Below, piece after piece: positions 8,068 to 18,360 of a DNA stretch of 64,000 nt. The stretch comes from Sphaerisporangium fuscum (GTDB lineage Bacteria; Actinomycetota; Actinomycetes; Streptosporangiales; Streptosporangiaceae), in NCBI RefSeq assembly GCF_018531465.1, contig NZ_JAHDTF010000012.1, positions 1-64,000 on the forward strand, in the 5' to 3' direction. How positions within the stretch are numbered: position 1 is the first letter of the stretch; every line of letters begins with the position of its first letter. A model generated the notes under the pieces. The model was not told the DNA's origin. It saw only the letters and a list, made by a program, of their open reading frames with translations, and did no database searches. A program made the position numbers and the translations under genes.

Positions 8068-8901
8068 ATGTCCGAGCCGGCAGAGGCGAGTGTCTTCTTC
8101 GTCGGAAACGCCACCACGTTGATCCGCTGTCAGGGGTTCACGCTGCTGACCGACCCGAACTTCCTCCACCGCGGCCAGCGCGCCTATCTCGGCTGGGGGC
8201 TGAGCACCCGCCGCCGTACGAATCCGGCGATCGAGATCAACCAGCTCCCCGAGATCGACGCCGTCGTGCTGTCGCACCTGCACGGTGATCACTGGGACCG
8301 GGTGGTGCGCCGGGATCTCGACCGGAACACGCCGATCATCACCACCCCGCAGGCCGCCCATCGGCTGAGGCGCCAGGGATTCCACAACACGGTGAGCCTG
8401 GAGACCTGGGAGGACTGCCGGCTGAACCGCAGAGGGCACACACTGCGGATCACCGCAACCCCCGGGCGCCACGGGCCGGGTGTGATCGACAAGCTGCTGC
8501 CGCAGGTCATGGGCAGCATGCTGGAGTTCGGCCACGAGGAGGGCGAGGTGGATCTCCGTATGCACATCAGCGGAGACACCCTCTTCGACCAGCGCCTGGA
8601 GTCGATCCCGCAGCGCTTCCCGGAGATCGATCTCGCGATGGTGCATCTCGGAGGGACCACCCTGCCCGGCAAGATCGTGGTCACCATGGACGGTATGCAG
8701 GGCGCCCAGTGGGTCGATCTGATGAAGCCGAGCCGGGCGCTGCCCATCCACTACGACGACTACGAGGCGTTCAAGTCCGGGCTGGACGACTTCCGCCGGC
8801 ACGTCAGCCGCCTCGGGTTGTCGGACCGCGTCCGCTACATCTCGCGGGGGGAGACCTACCACTTCGCCGGCCGGAGAGCCCGGCCGCACACCAGTATGTG
8901 A
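8068..8901 (+). CDS. MBL-fold metallo-hydrolase
   Basis: A 277-residue member of the metallo-beta-lactamase fold. The metal motif is SHLHGDHWD near residue 70, further metal ligands are probably H in GRHGPG and D in SGDTLFD, and HYDDYE comes near the end. This is the YtnP/UlaG-like layout of cytosolic hydrolases, some acting on lipids or lactones; the substrate is not evident. The ATG at 8068 follows a GGGGAGG site and is preferred to longer upstream starts. The DUF72 gene follows after 24 bases and is probably cotranscribed. Confidence 0.85.
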   Translation: MSEPAEASVFFVGNATTLIRCQGFTLLTDPNFLHRGQRAYLGWGLSTRRRTNPAIEINQLPEIDAVVLSHLHGDHWDRVVRRDLDRNTPIITTPQAAHRLRRQGFHNTVSLETWEDCRLNRRGHTLRITATPGRHGPGVIDKLLPQVMGSMLEFGHEEGEVDLRMHISGDTLFDQRLESIPQRFPEIDLAMVHLGGTTLPGKIVVTMDGMQGAQWVDLMKPSRALPIHYDDYEAFKSGLDDFRRHVSRLGLSDRVRYISRGETYHFAGRRARPHTSM

Positions 8902-8925
8902 GCGGGCGGCGGGACCGTCGGCGAC

Positions 8926-9843
8926 ATGGGTGAGATCCTCGTCGGCACGGCGTCGTGGACGGACAAGACCCTCCTGCGGTCCGGGTGGTACCCGCCGGAG
9001 GTGACGACGGCGGAGGAGCGGCTGCGGTACTACGCCTCGTGTTTCCCGGTGGTGGAGGTGGACTCGACCTACTACGCGCTGCCCGCCGAGGAGACGGCGC
9101 GGCTGTGGGCGGAGCGGACCCCGCCGGGCTTCACCTTCGACGCCAAGGCGTTCTCGCTGCTGACCGGCCATCCGACCCGCCCGGCTGCCCTGCCCAGGGA
9201 TCTGCGGGGCGAGGTGGAGCCGGGCGCGAAGAATTTGTACGTACGGGACGTCGACCCGGCCGTGGTGGAGCAGGTGTGGGAGCGGTTCGTGACGGCGCTG
9301 CTTCCGCTGTGGGAGGCGGGCAGGTTCGGGGCCGTGCTGTTCCAGTTCCCGCGCTGGTTCCCGATCGGCAAGGGCAACAAGCACTACATCCTGGAGTGCA
9401 AGCGGCGGTGCGAGCCGCTGGAGATCTCCGTGGAGTTCCGCAACGGGACCTGGATGACCGAGGAGAACCGGGCCGAGACGCTGGACTTCCTCCGCTCGTA
9501 CGCCATCCCGTACGTCTGCGTCGACATGCCGCAGGGCCACCCCTGCTCGGTCCCGCCCGTCGTCGCGGCCACGGCGGACCTGGAGATCGTCCGCTTCCAC
9601 GGCCACAGCGACAAATGGCGTAGCCGCGACATCTACGAGCGCTTCGGTTACCTCTACCGTCCGGAGGAGCTGCGGGAGTGGGCGCCCAAGCTGTGCGAGC
9701 TGGCCGAGGACGCCTCGGCGACCCACGTCCTCATGAACAACTGTTACCGGGACTACGCGCAGACCAACGCTCGTCAGCTGGCCGATGTGCTGCGCGCCAC
9801 GGCGGCCTGCTCCGTACGGCCGCCCCCGGCGGCCGCCGAGTGA
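8926..9843 (+). CDS. DUF72 (YecE-like) protein
   Basis: A 305-residue TIM-barrel-like protein. Family landmarks are an early GTASWTDKTL, Y-x-S-x-FPVVEVDSTYY, TPPGFTFDAKAFSLLTGH, an E-F-R-x(3)-W strand (VEFRNGTW) and late NNCYRDYAQTNA. DUF72 proteins are widespread and of unknown enzymatic role. It probably forms an operon with the MBL hydrolase. Confidence 0.88.
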   Translation: MGEILVGTASWTDKTLLRSGWYPPEVTTAEERLRYYASCFPVVEVDSTYYALPAEETARLWAERTPPGFTFDAKAFSLLTGHPTRPAALPRDLRGEVEPGAKNLYVRDVDPAVVEQVWERFVTALLPLWEAGRFGAVLFQFPRWFPIGKGNKHYILECKRRCEPLEISVEFRNGTWMTEENRAETLDFLRSYAIPYVCVDMPQGHPCSVPPVVAATADLEIVRFHGHSDKWRSRDIYERFGYLYRPEELREWAPKLCELAEDASATHVLMNNCYRDYAQTNARQLADVLRATAACSVRPPPAAAE

Positions 9844-9923
9844 CCTGCCCCTGATCAGCGGTTATCCGGTCAAGGTCCGGGAATCAGGCATCTAACGGGA
9901 AGCGGAGACACGGGGGACTGATC

Positions 9924-10154
9924 ATGACGCAGCGGCCCGAGAGCCCGGTCAAGGACAAGAACTACGACCTGATCACCGTGGTGCAGGGATGCCTGGAGGA
10001 CGCCTGGCGCCTGGAGACCTACAAGGAGGACGCCCGACGCCAGGGCGACGCTGAGCTGACCGAATGGTTCTCGGAGCTTCAACAGCAGTGCAGGCAGGCC
10101 GGAGACCGGGGCAAGATCCTGCTCGCCGACCGCCTGGGCAAGGAAGGCGGGTGA
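9924..10154 (+). CDS. Small conserved helical protein
   Basis: A 76-residue acidic, helix-rich protein, YDLITVVQGCLEDAWRLETYKEDA in two or three helices. It begins 4 bases after GGGGGACTGATC. Small proteins of this kind occur singly in actinomycete genomes. The helical-bundle look suggests a partner-binding role. I recognise no motif and give no function. Confidence 0.65.
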   Translation: MTQRPESPVKDKNYDLITVVQGCLEDAWRLETYKEDARRQGDAELTEWFSELQQQCRQAGDRGKILLADRLGKEGG

Positions 10155-10228
10155 GCCCGAAGGAAGGCGGGCCACCCTGCGACGCCTGAAGGCCGGCACC
10201 GGCTGACCTCAGGACGTCGGTGGGCGGC

Positions 10229-12325
10229 TCAGCCGGCCGGGCGCCGGGGCAGGCCCAGGGCACGCTGGAGGAAGTCGAGCTGGTGCAGCAGGAGGTTCTC
10301 CGCCACCGTTTCCTCGCTGGGAAGATGTGTCGTGCCGGACAGCGGCAGCACCTCGTGCGGCCGTCCCGCCGCCAGCAGCGCGGCGGAGAGGCGCAGGGTG
10401 TGCGCGGCGAACACGTTGTCGTCGGCGAGCCCGTGGACCAGCAGCAGTGGACGGCTCAGTGAGGCCGCCGAGGCGATCGGCGAGCAGCGGTCGTACGCCT
10501 CCGGGTGCTCGTCGGGGTGCCCCAGGTGCCGCTCGCGCCAGTGGGTGTCGTACAGCCGCTGGTCGGTGACCGGGGCCCCGGCGACGGCGGCGTGGAAGAC
10601 GTCCGGCCGGCGCAGCACCGCGAGGGCGGCGAGGTACCCGCCGAACGACCAGCCGCGGATGCCGACCCGGGTGAGGTCGAGCGAGGGGCGGCACGCGGCG
10701 GCCTCCTGGAGGGCCTCCACCTGGTCGGCGAGCACCGGCTCGGCGAGGTCGAGGTGGACGGCCCGCTCCCACGTGGGTCCCCGGCCGGGCGTGCCGCGCC
10801 CGTCGACGGCCAGCACGGCGAAGCCCTGCTCGGCGAACCACTGCGAGACGTACGTCCACCACGCCTGTTCGGCGGTCACCTTGCGCATGGCCGGTCCGCC
10901 GTACGGGTCCATCAGCACCGGTAGCGGGCCGTCTTCGTACCAGGAGGGCAGGAAGAGGGCGGCGCGCAGCGCGCGGGGGCCGAGGGAGAGGATCTCCACC
11001 CGGGGTTCCAGCACGGGACGCTGGGCGTGCGAGACGATCTCGACGCCGTCCCCGCCCTCAGGCTGGACGGTGGTGCGCGTTCCGGGGCGGTCGAGGGAGC
11101 GGGAGACCAGGACGGTGGTGCCCGCCCGCCGGGTCCCGCCGTGCACGCCCGGCTCGGTGCTCACCCTGCGCAGGCCGGACGCGGGGTCGTAGGCCCACAG
11201 GTGGACCTCGGTCGGTTCGTCGGACGCGGTGAACAGCACGGTCTCGCCGTCCACCGCGAGGACGGCGTTCAGCTGCAGCCCGGGCGGGGTGACGGGCCGT
11301 CCGCCGAACAGCAGGTGACGCGTGTCGCCGGTGTCGCCGCTGGTCAGCAGGACGCCCGCCCGCGTGCGCGCGGGCAGTCCAGAGATCAGCTCCACCCACG
11401 CGTCATCGTGCTGATCGCCGAGTACCTCGGTGGCGCCGGTGGCGGGGTCGATGCCGAGGACGCGGACGTGCCGCTGGCTGCGGGTCTGCACGGCGGCGTA
11501 GGGGCCGGAGGAGTCCCAGCCCGCCGCGGTGAGGTACTCGAACGACGCGGTGTCCCATTCGACCTGGCGTAGCGTCCCTTCGACACCGGCGATCCACAGG
11601 GTGACCTCGGCGTTGCGGGTGCCGGCGGCCGGGTAGGGGAAGCTGACGGGCGGACGACCGGGGTCGGCGGGGTCGGCGAGGTACCAGCGCTGCACGCGTG
11701 TGGTGTCCACCTTGGCGACCAGCAGCTCCCGTCCGTCCGGCGCCCACCAGTACCCGCGGTGGCGGCCCATCGACTCGGCGGCGACGTGCTCGGGGAGACC
11801 GAAGCCGATCTCTGGTCCGTCCGGGACCGCGACCGGCCGGTCCTCGCCGCCGTCGGCCTCGATCACGCGCATGGCGCCGCCGGTGACGTACGCCACGCGC
11901 CGGCCGGTGGGGTCCGGGCGGGGATCGGCGACGGGCTCGACGGCGGGCAGGCGCCGCACCGAGCCGTCGGCTGGACGCAGCGTCCACAGCCCGCCGGAGA
12001 GCGCGAACACGAGCAGCTCGCAGGCGTCGTCCGCCGCGTAGGCGACGATGCCGGAGGACATCTCGCGGGCGCGCTCCCGCCGGACGCGCTCCTCGGGGGA
12101 CAGTTCCTCCGCTGTCCCGGCGAGGAGGACCCGCGGGTCCGCGAGCAGCCGTTCCTTCCCGGTGGCCACGTCGAGCGCCCACAGACAGGAGACGGGGTCG
12201 TCCCCCGCACTGGTACGCAGGAAGAAGACCGTGCCGCCATCCGGTGAGACGGTGGCCCGGCTCGGGACGCCGAGGGCGAAGCGCCGGGTACGGGCGAGCT
12301 GCCGAGGCAGGGAGGGGGTGGTCAT
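10229..12325 (-). CDS. S9-family serine peptidase (prolyl oligopeptidase / DPP-IV type)
   Basis: A 698-residue protein. The N-terminal ~430 residues form a beta-propeller with repeated strand signatures (SPDGGTVFFLRT, WAPDGRELLVAKV). The C-terminal ~250 residues are an alpha/beta hydrolase with nucleophile elbow GWSFGGY (Ser near 558), acid in HGLADDNV (near 634) and base in GTTHLPS (near 666). These enzymes cleave after proline in peptides, usually in the cytosol. No signal peptide is visible. A terminator-like hairpin facing the gene lies 62 bases upstream of the start. Confidence 0.9.
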   Translation of the reverse strand: MTTPSLPRQLARTRRFALGVPSRATVSPDGGTVFFLRTSAGDDPVSCLWALDVATGKERLLADPRVLLAGTAEELSPEERVRRERAREMSSGIVAYAADDACELLVFALSGGLWTLRPADGSVRRLPAVEPVADPRPDPTGRRVAYVTGGAMRVIEADGGEDRPVAVPDGPEIGFGLPEHVAAESMGRHRGYWWAPDGRELLVAKVDTTRVQRWYLADPADPGRPPVSFPYPAAGTRNAEVTLWIAGVEGTLRQVEWDTASFEYLTAAGWDSSGPYAAVQTRSQRHVRVLGIDPATGATEVLGDQHDDAWVELISGLPARTRAGVLLTSGDTGDTRHLLFGGRPVTPPGLQLNAVLAVDGETVLFTASDEPTEVHLWAYDPASGLRRVSTEPGVHGGTRRAGTTVLVSRSLDRPGTRTTVQPEGGDGVEIVSHAQRPVLEPRVEILSLGPRALRAALFLPSWYEDGPLPVLMDPYGGPAMRKVTAEQAWWTYVSQWFAEQGFAVLAVDGRGTPGRGPTWERAVHLDLAEPVLADQVEALQEAAACRPSLDLTRVGIRGWSFGGYLAALAVLRRPDVFHAAVAGAPVTDQRLYDTHWRERHLGHPDEHPEAYDRCSPIASAASLSRPLLLVHGLADDNVFAAHTLRLSAALLAAGRPHEVLPLSGTTHLPSEETVAENLLLHQLDFLQRALGLPRRPAG

Positions 12326-12372
12326 GCTTCTCCTTGTGCGGGGTCATGGCAGGACTGGCGCACGTGACCGAG

Positions 12373-12386
12373 GTTTCACGGGAAAC
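12373..12386. promoter_or_regulatory. parS: Near-consensus parS-like site
   Basis: GTTTCACGGGAAAC differs at one central position from the parS palindrome GTTTCACGTGAAAC seen at 62332. Actinomycetes carry multiple parS near oriC, and this lies about 44 kb from the origin. One mismatch leaves ParB binding uncertain. Confidence 0.5.
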
Positions 12387-12420
12387 AAAAAACCGCTACC
12401 CGAAGCCCGGATAGCGGTTT
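12387..12420 (-). terminator. Terminator-like hairpin in the furA/S9 peptidase spacer
   Basis: On the minus strand AAACCGCTA pairs with TAGCGGTTT and is followed by a run of T. It points towards the S9 peptidase, whose start is at 12325. No gene upstream on that strand needs it, so it is either an attenuator in the leader or a block to divergent read-through. Confidence 0.6.
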
Positions 12421-12567
12421 GGCAACCGATCTGAGTATCCCACATCCGTGATCGACATTCCTCCTGTCCGCCCGCGCGGGCCCCGAGGCTCCCGCTGCGC
12501 GACCTTCCGTAGCGGACCCGCCACGCTACGAACCTCTCCTGAAGCATTACTAAACGCGGGTCATTCG

Positions 12568-12590
12568 TTAACTTGAATCATTCGGGTTTA
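12568..12590. promoter_or_regulatory. FurA-box-like dyad before furA
   Basis: An AT-rich 23-bp imperfect dyad centred on TGAATCATTC, with 8 of 11 pairs matching, ends 18 bases upstream of the furA start. FurA/CatR proteins repress their own furA-katG operons from AT-rich dyads at this place. Binding is inferred. Confidence 0.6.
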
Positions 12591-12608
12591 TCCCTGTAGG
12601 TTTGACGC

Positions 12609-13043
12609 ATGACCGCGTCTCACACTCCGACCGCCGCAGAGGAGTTGCGCGGTGCCGGCCTGCGGGTGACGGCGGCCCGCGTCGCACTGCTGGAGACCGT
12701 CCGGGACGGTGACCACCTCGACGTCGAGTCGATCGCCTCCGGCGTGCGCGACCGCGTGGGCCACGTGTCCCTGCAAGCCGTGTACGAAGCCCTCCACGCG
12801 CTCACCGCGGCGGGACTGCTCCGCCGCATCGAACCGCCCGGCAGCCCGGCCCGGTTCGAGGGGCGCGTCGGGGACAACCATCACCACGTCGTGTGCCGGT
12901 CGTGCGGTGTCGTCGCCGACGTCGACTGCTCGGTCGGCGAGGCGCCCTGCCTGACCGCGTCCGACGACCACGGCTTCTCGATCGACGAGGCCGAGGTCAT
13001 CTATTGGGGCCTGTGCCCCGACTGTTCCACCGTCCGCAGTTGA
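12609..13043 (+). CDS. furA: Fur-family redox/iron repressor FurA (CatR-like)
   Basis: A 144-residue Fur protein. The N-terminal winged helix (residues about 12-85) contains LRVTAARVALLE and SLQAVYEALHAL. The dimer and metal domain has the DNHHHVVC metal cluster, then CRSCG, and C-terminal CPDC, giving two CxxC zinc ligands. Family members next to katG repress it and release it on peroxide stress. The gene is 33 bases upstream of katG in the same direction and has a dyad at its own promoter. Confidence 0.92.
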   Translation: MTASHTPTAAEELRGAGLRVTAARVALLETVRDGDHLDVESIASGVRDRVGHVSLQAVYEALHALTAAGLLRRIEPPGSPARFEGRVGDNHHHVVCRSCGVVADVDCSVGEAPCLTASDDHGFSIDEAEVIYWGLCPDCSTVRS

Positions 13044-13046
13044 TGA

Positions 13047-15308
<2,262 letters not shown>

Positions 15309-15319
15309 CGCACTCCCAT

Positions 15320-15357
15320 CCGGGTCGGCCCTGTACGGGGCCGGCCCGGATTCTTTT
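15320..15357 (+). terminator. katG terminator
   Basis: A 12-bp GC-rich stem (CCGGGTCGGCCC with one G-T pair) and 6-base loop are followed by ATTCTTTT, starting 11 bases after the katG stop. Confidence 0.85.
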
Positions 15358-15368
15358 GACCTCACCGA

Positions 15369-15440
15369 CCACGAGAAGGTGCCTTCGGCACGCTTCATTC
15401 GAGGCGAGTCTCACCGCACTCACCACTCACGGACCCGCAG
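15369..15440 (-). repeat. Dispersed repeat copy A
   Basis: Read on the minus strand it has the core GAGACTCGCCTCGAATGAAG followed by CGTGCCGAAGGCACCTTCTCGTGG. It shares this core and an outer GCGGGTCNGTGAGTGGT block with copy C. It is one of six copies between 15.4 and 24.2 kb, all intergenic. Confidence 0.75.
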
Positions 15441-15468
15441 CGAGGCACCGCCTTGCTGCGGGTCTTCG

Positions 15469-15780
15469 CTATCGCCATCCCGCGCGATACCGGAAGACGA
15501 TCTCGCCGGTGGTACCGTCCCGGCGGGCGCGTACCAGAACCGGCCCATAGCGGTAAGCCGGGTAGGGGTGCGCGCAGAGATCCAGCCGCGCCTGGCGGAT
15601 ACTGCCCTGCCCCCGCTTCGGCATCGCCCGCAGCGCGGCCAGCAGCTCGCGGTGCGCCGTGCCGGGTACATCGGTCACCCCACGTACGCCGCGCCCGCGG
15701 AGGTCGTCCGCGGCCCACGTCCACAACACCGGCGGCTCGTGATCGGCATGGTCGGCCGGCCGTCCCGATGCCCCGCTCAT
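15469..15780 (-). CDS. Small hypothetical protein, 103 residues
   Basis: Unrecognised. It is an Arg/Ala-rich soluble protein with LWTWAADDLRGRGVRGVTDV, a helix and a C-terminal pair of strands (YGPVLVRARRDG, IVFRYRAGW). The start overlaps the stop of the upstream gene by 4 bases, supporting translation as its partner. Pairs of such small proteins next to an XRE/TPR regulator are common in actinomycetes. Confidence 0.6.
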   Translation of the reverse strand: MSGASGRPADHADHEPPVLWTWAADDLRGRGVRGVTDVPGTAHRELLAALRAMPKRGQGSIRQARLDLCAHPYPAYRYGPVLVRARRDGTTGEIVFRYRAGWR

Positions 15781-16124
15781 GCCACGGCCTCACGCTGCAA
15801 CCGCCTCCTGTCCGGCGAACGGCCGCGCCCCGAAGGCGATGACGCGGTGACCGGCCGAGCGGGGCGGGCGACGGCGGGCGGGTGGAGCTTCAGCGGACGG
15901 GCCGGAGCCGCGGCCGGGAGCGGGCCGCACAGACCGAGGCGGCGCCGGGCGTCCAGTCGGGCGCGCATCTGCGCGTTGGTGGGGTGCTCCCACTCATGGT
16001 GACGCCGGTGCGGAAGGCCGGCCGCGTCGTGCGCGTACGGCGGATGACCGCACCACCGGCACCCCATCGGTCTGGGAGGCGCATCGGCATGGTGCCGGAC
16101 ACGAATGACTCTAGGCTTGGGCAC
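15777..16124 (-). CDS. Small Cys/His protein, 115 residues, possible zinc knuckle
   Basis: Starts with GTG. CRWCGHPPYAHD and PHRRHHEWEHPTNAQMRARLDARR are reminiscent of actinomycete CxxCGHPPxAH proteins of unknown role. The tail is basic and Pro-rich. It overlaps the downstream small gene by 4 bases and is divergent from the XRE/TPR regulator at 16292, which may control it. Confidence 0.6.
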   Translation of the reverse strand: MPKPRVIRVRHHADAPPRPMGCRWCGHPPYAHDAAGLPHRRHHEWEHPTNAQMRARLDARRRLGLCGPLPAAAPARPLKLHPPAVARPARPVTASSPSGRGRSPDRRRLQREAVA

Positions 16125-16149
16125 GGGTCAGGACTCACTTCCTGATCAA

Positions 16150-16185
16150 GGGACCCGTGCGGCGGTGAGGTCGCCTGCGGGTCCC
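16150..16185. other. Hairpin in the divergent spacer
   Basis: GGGACCCG pairs with CGGGTCCC around an inner GC stem, followed on the plus strand by GCGTTCTTT. It could be a weak terminator or an operator between the 16124 and 16292 genes. Confidence 0.4.
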
Positions 16186-16291
16186 GCGTTCTTTCGGACA
16201 CCTCCCATCTCAACCCCGCGTAATCGTGCACAACCAGAGGGTGATAGGGGAAACTGGAGGTAGGACGTTCCCCTACCCCCTGAGGTCCGCG

Positions 16292-17437
16292 ATGGAAGAG
16301 ATACCGACGTGGGCCGGCCGACTGCGTTCTGGGCGACGCGAGAGGGGCTGGTCACAGAAGGAGATGGCCAGGCGCCTGACCTTGGCGGCCGACGCGTTGC
16401 AGATCCCGATGCCCGGACGGGAGTCCCTCGTCCGTTCGATCAAGAACTGGGAGGCGGGGAAACACCGGCCCCGCGATCCTTATCCCCTCTTGTACGCGCA
16501 CGCCTTCGGTGCCGACGAGAGCGGGCTCTTCAGGCAGACCTCCCTGTGGCCGCAACAGGACGCCGAGCGGCTCGACGAGGCGGCGCGGGCACCGCGTCGG
16601 CTGGATCTCGGGGTCCTGGATTCGTTGGCGCATGTACTGGCCGCCCAGCGACGCACAGAAGACCTGGTCGGGTCCGCGCCGCTTCTAGGTGTCGTGACAG
16701 CTCAGCTGACGGTCGTCGAGCGGCTCGTCATCGACTCCAGGGGTCCATTTCGAAGGCCGATGTTGGACATGGCAAGCCAGTGGTCGCAGTTCGCGGGATG
16801 GTTGCACGCGAACAGCTCACGGCCGGTCGATGCGAACCGGTACTACGACCGCGCCCTGGAGTGGAGCACCGAGACCGACGACAGGAACATGATCGCCACC
16901 ATCTTGAGCATGAAGGGCTACCTAGGGTGGCTCTCCGGCCGTGTAGAACCCATGATCGGTCTGTCGCAGGCCGCCCAGCGTGAGCGAACGGTCAGCCCCG
17001 GCGTACGGGCGCTCGGTGCTCAACAAGAAGCCCGAGGACATGCCCTTACAGGCGATGGAGAGGCGACCGACCGGAAGCTCGACGAGGCCTTGGAGCTGGC
17101 ACAGGCGGCCGGGGAGCATCCGGAGGAAGAGCCGCCATGGATCTATTTCTACGACTCTGACTATCTGCTGATGCAACGCGGACTGGCTTACCGGCTTCTC
17201 GGCCGGCACAGCGCGGCCATCGAGCTGATACAGCAAGGACTCGCGGCCCTACCCGTTGAGGTGCGCCGTTCCGAGTGGGCGGCGCAATATCTCTTGCACT
17301 CGGCTGAGGCTCATGCGGCCATGGCGGACATCACGCAGGCTCGTGCGGTCGCCGCCGACGTCGCGGAGATCGCACGAGCCACCGACTCAACCCGCCTACA
17401 GAGGAGACTGCGCAGATTCGAGGCTCAGTTGCAGTGA
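16292..17437 (+). CDS. XRE-type HTH regulator with TPR-like C-terminal region
   Basis: A 381-residue protein. Residues 5-70 are an HTH (LRSGRRERGWSQKEMARRL, SIKNWEAGKHRPR), and the rest is helical with repeats of a TPR type (ANRYYDRALEWSTETDDRNM, HSAAIELIQQGLAALP, AVAADVAEIARATDS). This plan is common in Streptomyces-type regulators that sense a peptide or partner through the TPR part. ATG at 16292 has AGG nearby. The divergent small-gene pair is the likely target. Confidence 0.8.
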   Translation: MEEIPTWAGRLRSGRRERGWSQKEMARRLTLAADALQIPMPGRESLVRSIKNWEAGKHRPRDPYPLLYAHAFGADESGLFRQTSLWPQQDAERLDEAARAPRRLDLGVLDSLAHVLAAQRRTEDLVGSAPLLGVVTAQLTVVERLVIDSRGPFRRPMLDMASQWSQFAGWLHANSSRPVDANRYYDRALEWSTETDDRNMIATILSMKGYLGWLSGRVEPMIGLSQAAQRERTVSPGVRALGAQQEARGHALTGDGEATDRKLDEALELAQAAGEHPEEEPPWIYFYDSDYLLMQRGLAYRLLGRHSAAIELIQQGLAALPVEVRRSEWAAQYLLHSAEAHAAMADITQARAVAADVAEIARATDSTRLQRRLRRFEAQLQ

Positions 17438-17449
17438 TGTCCGAGCGGG

Positions 17450-17539
17450 CGATCGAGCTGCGGTGTGGCGGTTACGGGTGCGGCGAGGGCCGCCTCGAAC
17501 AAAGCGCGCCGAAGGCACCTTTTCGTGGTCGGCGACACC
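17450..17539 (+). repeat. Dispersed repeat copy B
   Basis: Contains CGATCGAGCTGCGGTG at its left and the common core CGCGCCGAAGGCACCTTTTC, then GTGGTCGGCGACACC. It begins 12 bases after the XRE regulator stop. Confidence 0.8.
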
Positions 17540-17590
17540 GTTTCAGGCGTCGCTTCGACCCTCGCTGAGGGTTGTCGAACCCATTGCCGG

Positions 17591-17627
17591 TCACAGACGA
17601 GCTCTGGTGGACCGGCACCCGCGCCGA
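17591..17627 (+). pseudogene. katG fragment
   Basis: These 37 bases match katG 15134-15170 at about 33 positions, including GTGGACCGGCACCCGCGCCG. In frame they encode TDELWWTGTRADM, against [14 protein letters not shown] in KatG. The fragment ends exactly where repeat copy C begins. It is too long and GC-typical to dismiss, but short enough that chance plus selection cannot be fully excluded. Confidence 0.6.
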
Positions 17628-17692
17628 CATGGTGCCTTCCGCACGCTTTATTAAGAGCGACCCTCACCACGGTTACCACTCACCGACCCGCA
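17628..17692 (-). repeat. Dispersed repeat copy C
   Basis: Minus-strand copy, inverted relative to copy B. It shares the outer CTGCGGGTCGGTGAGTGGT block with copy A and the core AAAGCGTGCGGAAGGCACC. Confidence 0.75.
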
Positions 17693-17848
17693 GGCCGGCG
17701 AAAGCAGAGAGCTGCTCGAACAATCGAGAGCCGGAACGGGCAGTTGCGGCTCACCCCGGCCTGTCCGGCGAGCTGTCACGAGTGCGCACGCCGTATCAAC
17801 AGAGAAGGCATGCCACAGCACCGGACTGTGTGGAGTTGAGACGCCTTG

Positions 17849-17926
17849 CGGTGCGGCGGTTCCGGGCGAGGTGAGGGTCGCCTCGAATAAGGCGCGCCGA
17901 AGGCACCTTTTCGTGGCGGCGACACC
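17849..17926 (+). repeat. Dispersed repeat copy D
   Basis: Best-preserved plus copy: GTGCGGCGGTTCCGGGCGAG, then GGTCGCCTCGAATAAGGCGC, then GCCGAAGGCACCTTTTCGTG and GCGACACC. The GGTCGCC and GGCGAC ends form an imperfect outer dyad. Confidence 0.8.
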
Positions 17927-17979
17927 ACCTAAACGGTCGGCAGGCGCGCGAACCCGGCGACCTCGGGCAGGCTCGGGCG

Positions 17980-18282
17980 TCAGGGCGCCTTGTCCGCGTC
18001 CGATTGCCCCAGTTCGGCGACGAGGAGTTGCAGCAGGCCGGGGCAGTGCTGCTCGATGTCCTTCCTGAGCAATCTCAGCGCGCTCCCGTTGCCGTGATCG
18101 CGCTGTGCGACGAGGCCGGCTTCCCGAAGGACTCGGAAGTGGTGGGTACGTGTGGCCTTCTTCACCGGCAGGTCGAAGGATCCGCAGGGGCGCTCCCGGT
18201 CCTCCGGATCGGCCGCGAGTTCGGCCACCATTCGCCGCCGGGAGTCGTCGGCGAGCGCGGCGAACACCTTGCCGAGATCCAT
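17980..18282 (-). CDS. ArsR-family HTH regulator
   Basis: A 100-residue winged-helix protein. FAALADDSRRRMVAELA is helix 1-2 of the ArsR fold, THHFRVLREAGLVAQRDHGNGSALRL is the recognition helix and wing. No metal-binding Cys box (ELCVC) is present. A lone Cys in RPCGS and one in HCPG exist, so an organic or redox signal is more likely than a metal. It is divergent from the monooxygenase gene across two matching operators. Confidence 0.88.
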   Translation of the reverse strand: MDLGKVFAALADDSRRRMVAELAADPEDRERPCGSFDLPVKKATRTHHFRVLREAGLVAQRDHGNGSALRLLRKDIEQHCPGLLQLLVAELGQSDADKAP

Positions 18283-18293
18283 GTCCTCCCCCT

Positions 18294-18319
18294 CTAGGTA
18301 CGACTTGCATCATACCTAG
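18294..18319. promoter_or_regulatory. Operator 1 of the ArsR/monooxygenase pair
   Basis: CTAGGTA-N12-TACCTAG. The AGGTA-N12-TACCT core recurs 43 bp to the right. It lies 12 bases before the ArsR start, suiting autorepression. Confidence 0.75.
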
Positions 18320-18338
18320 GGCCGCACCTAACCTCCAT

Positions 18339-18360
18339 AGGTATGAAAATCGTCATACCT
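18339..18360. promoter_or_regulatory. Operator 2, covering the monooxygenase start codon
   Basis: AGGTATGA-N6-TCATACCT is an 8-bp perfect dyad with the same AGGTA-N12-TACCT core. It includes the ATG at 18343, so binding would block transcription or translation of the enzyme. Confidence 0.75.
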
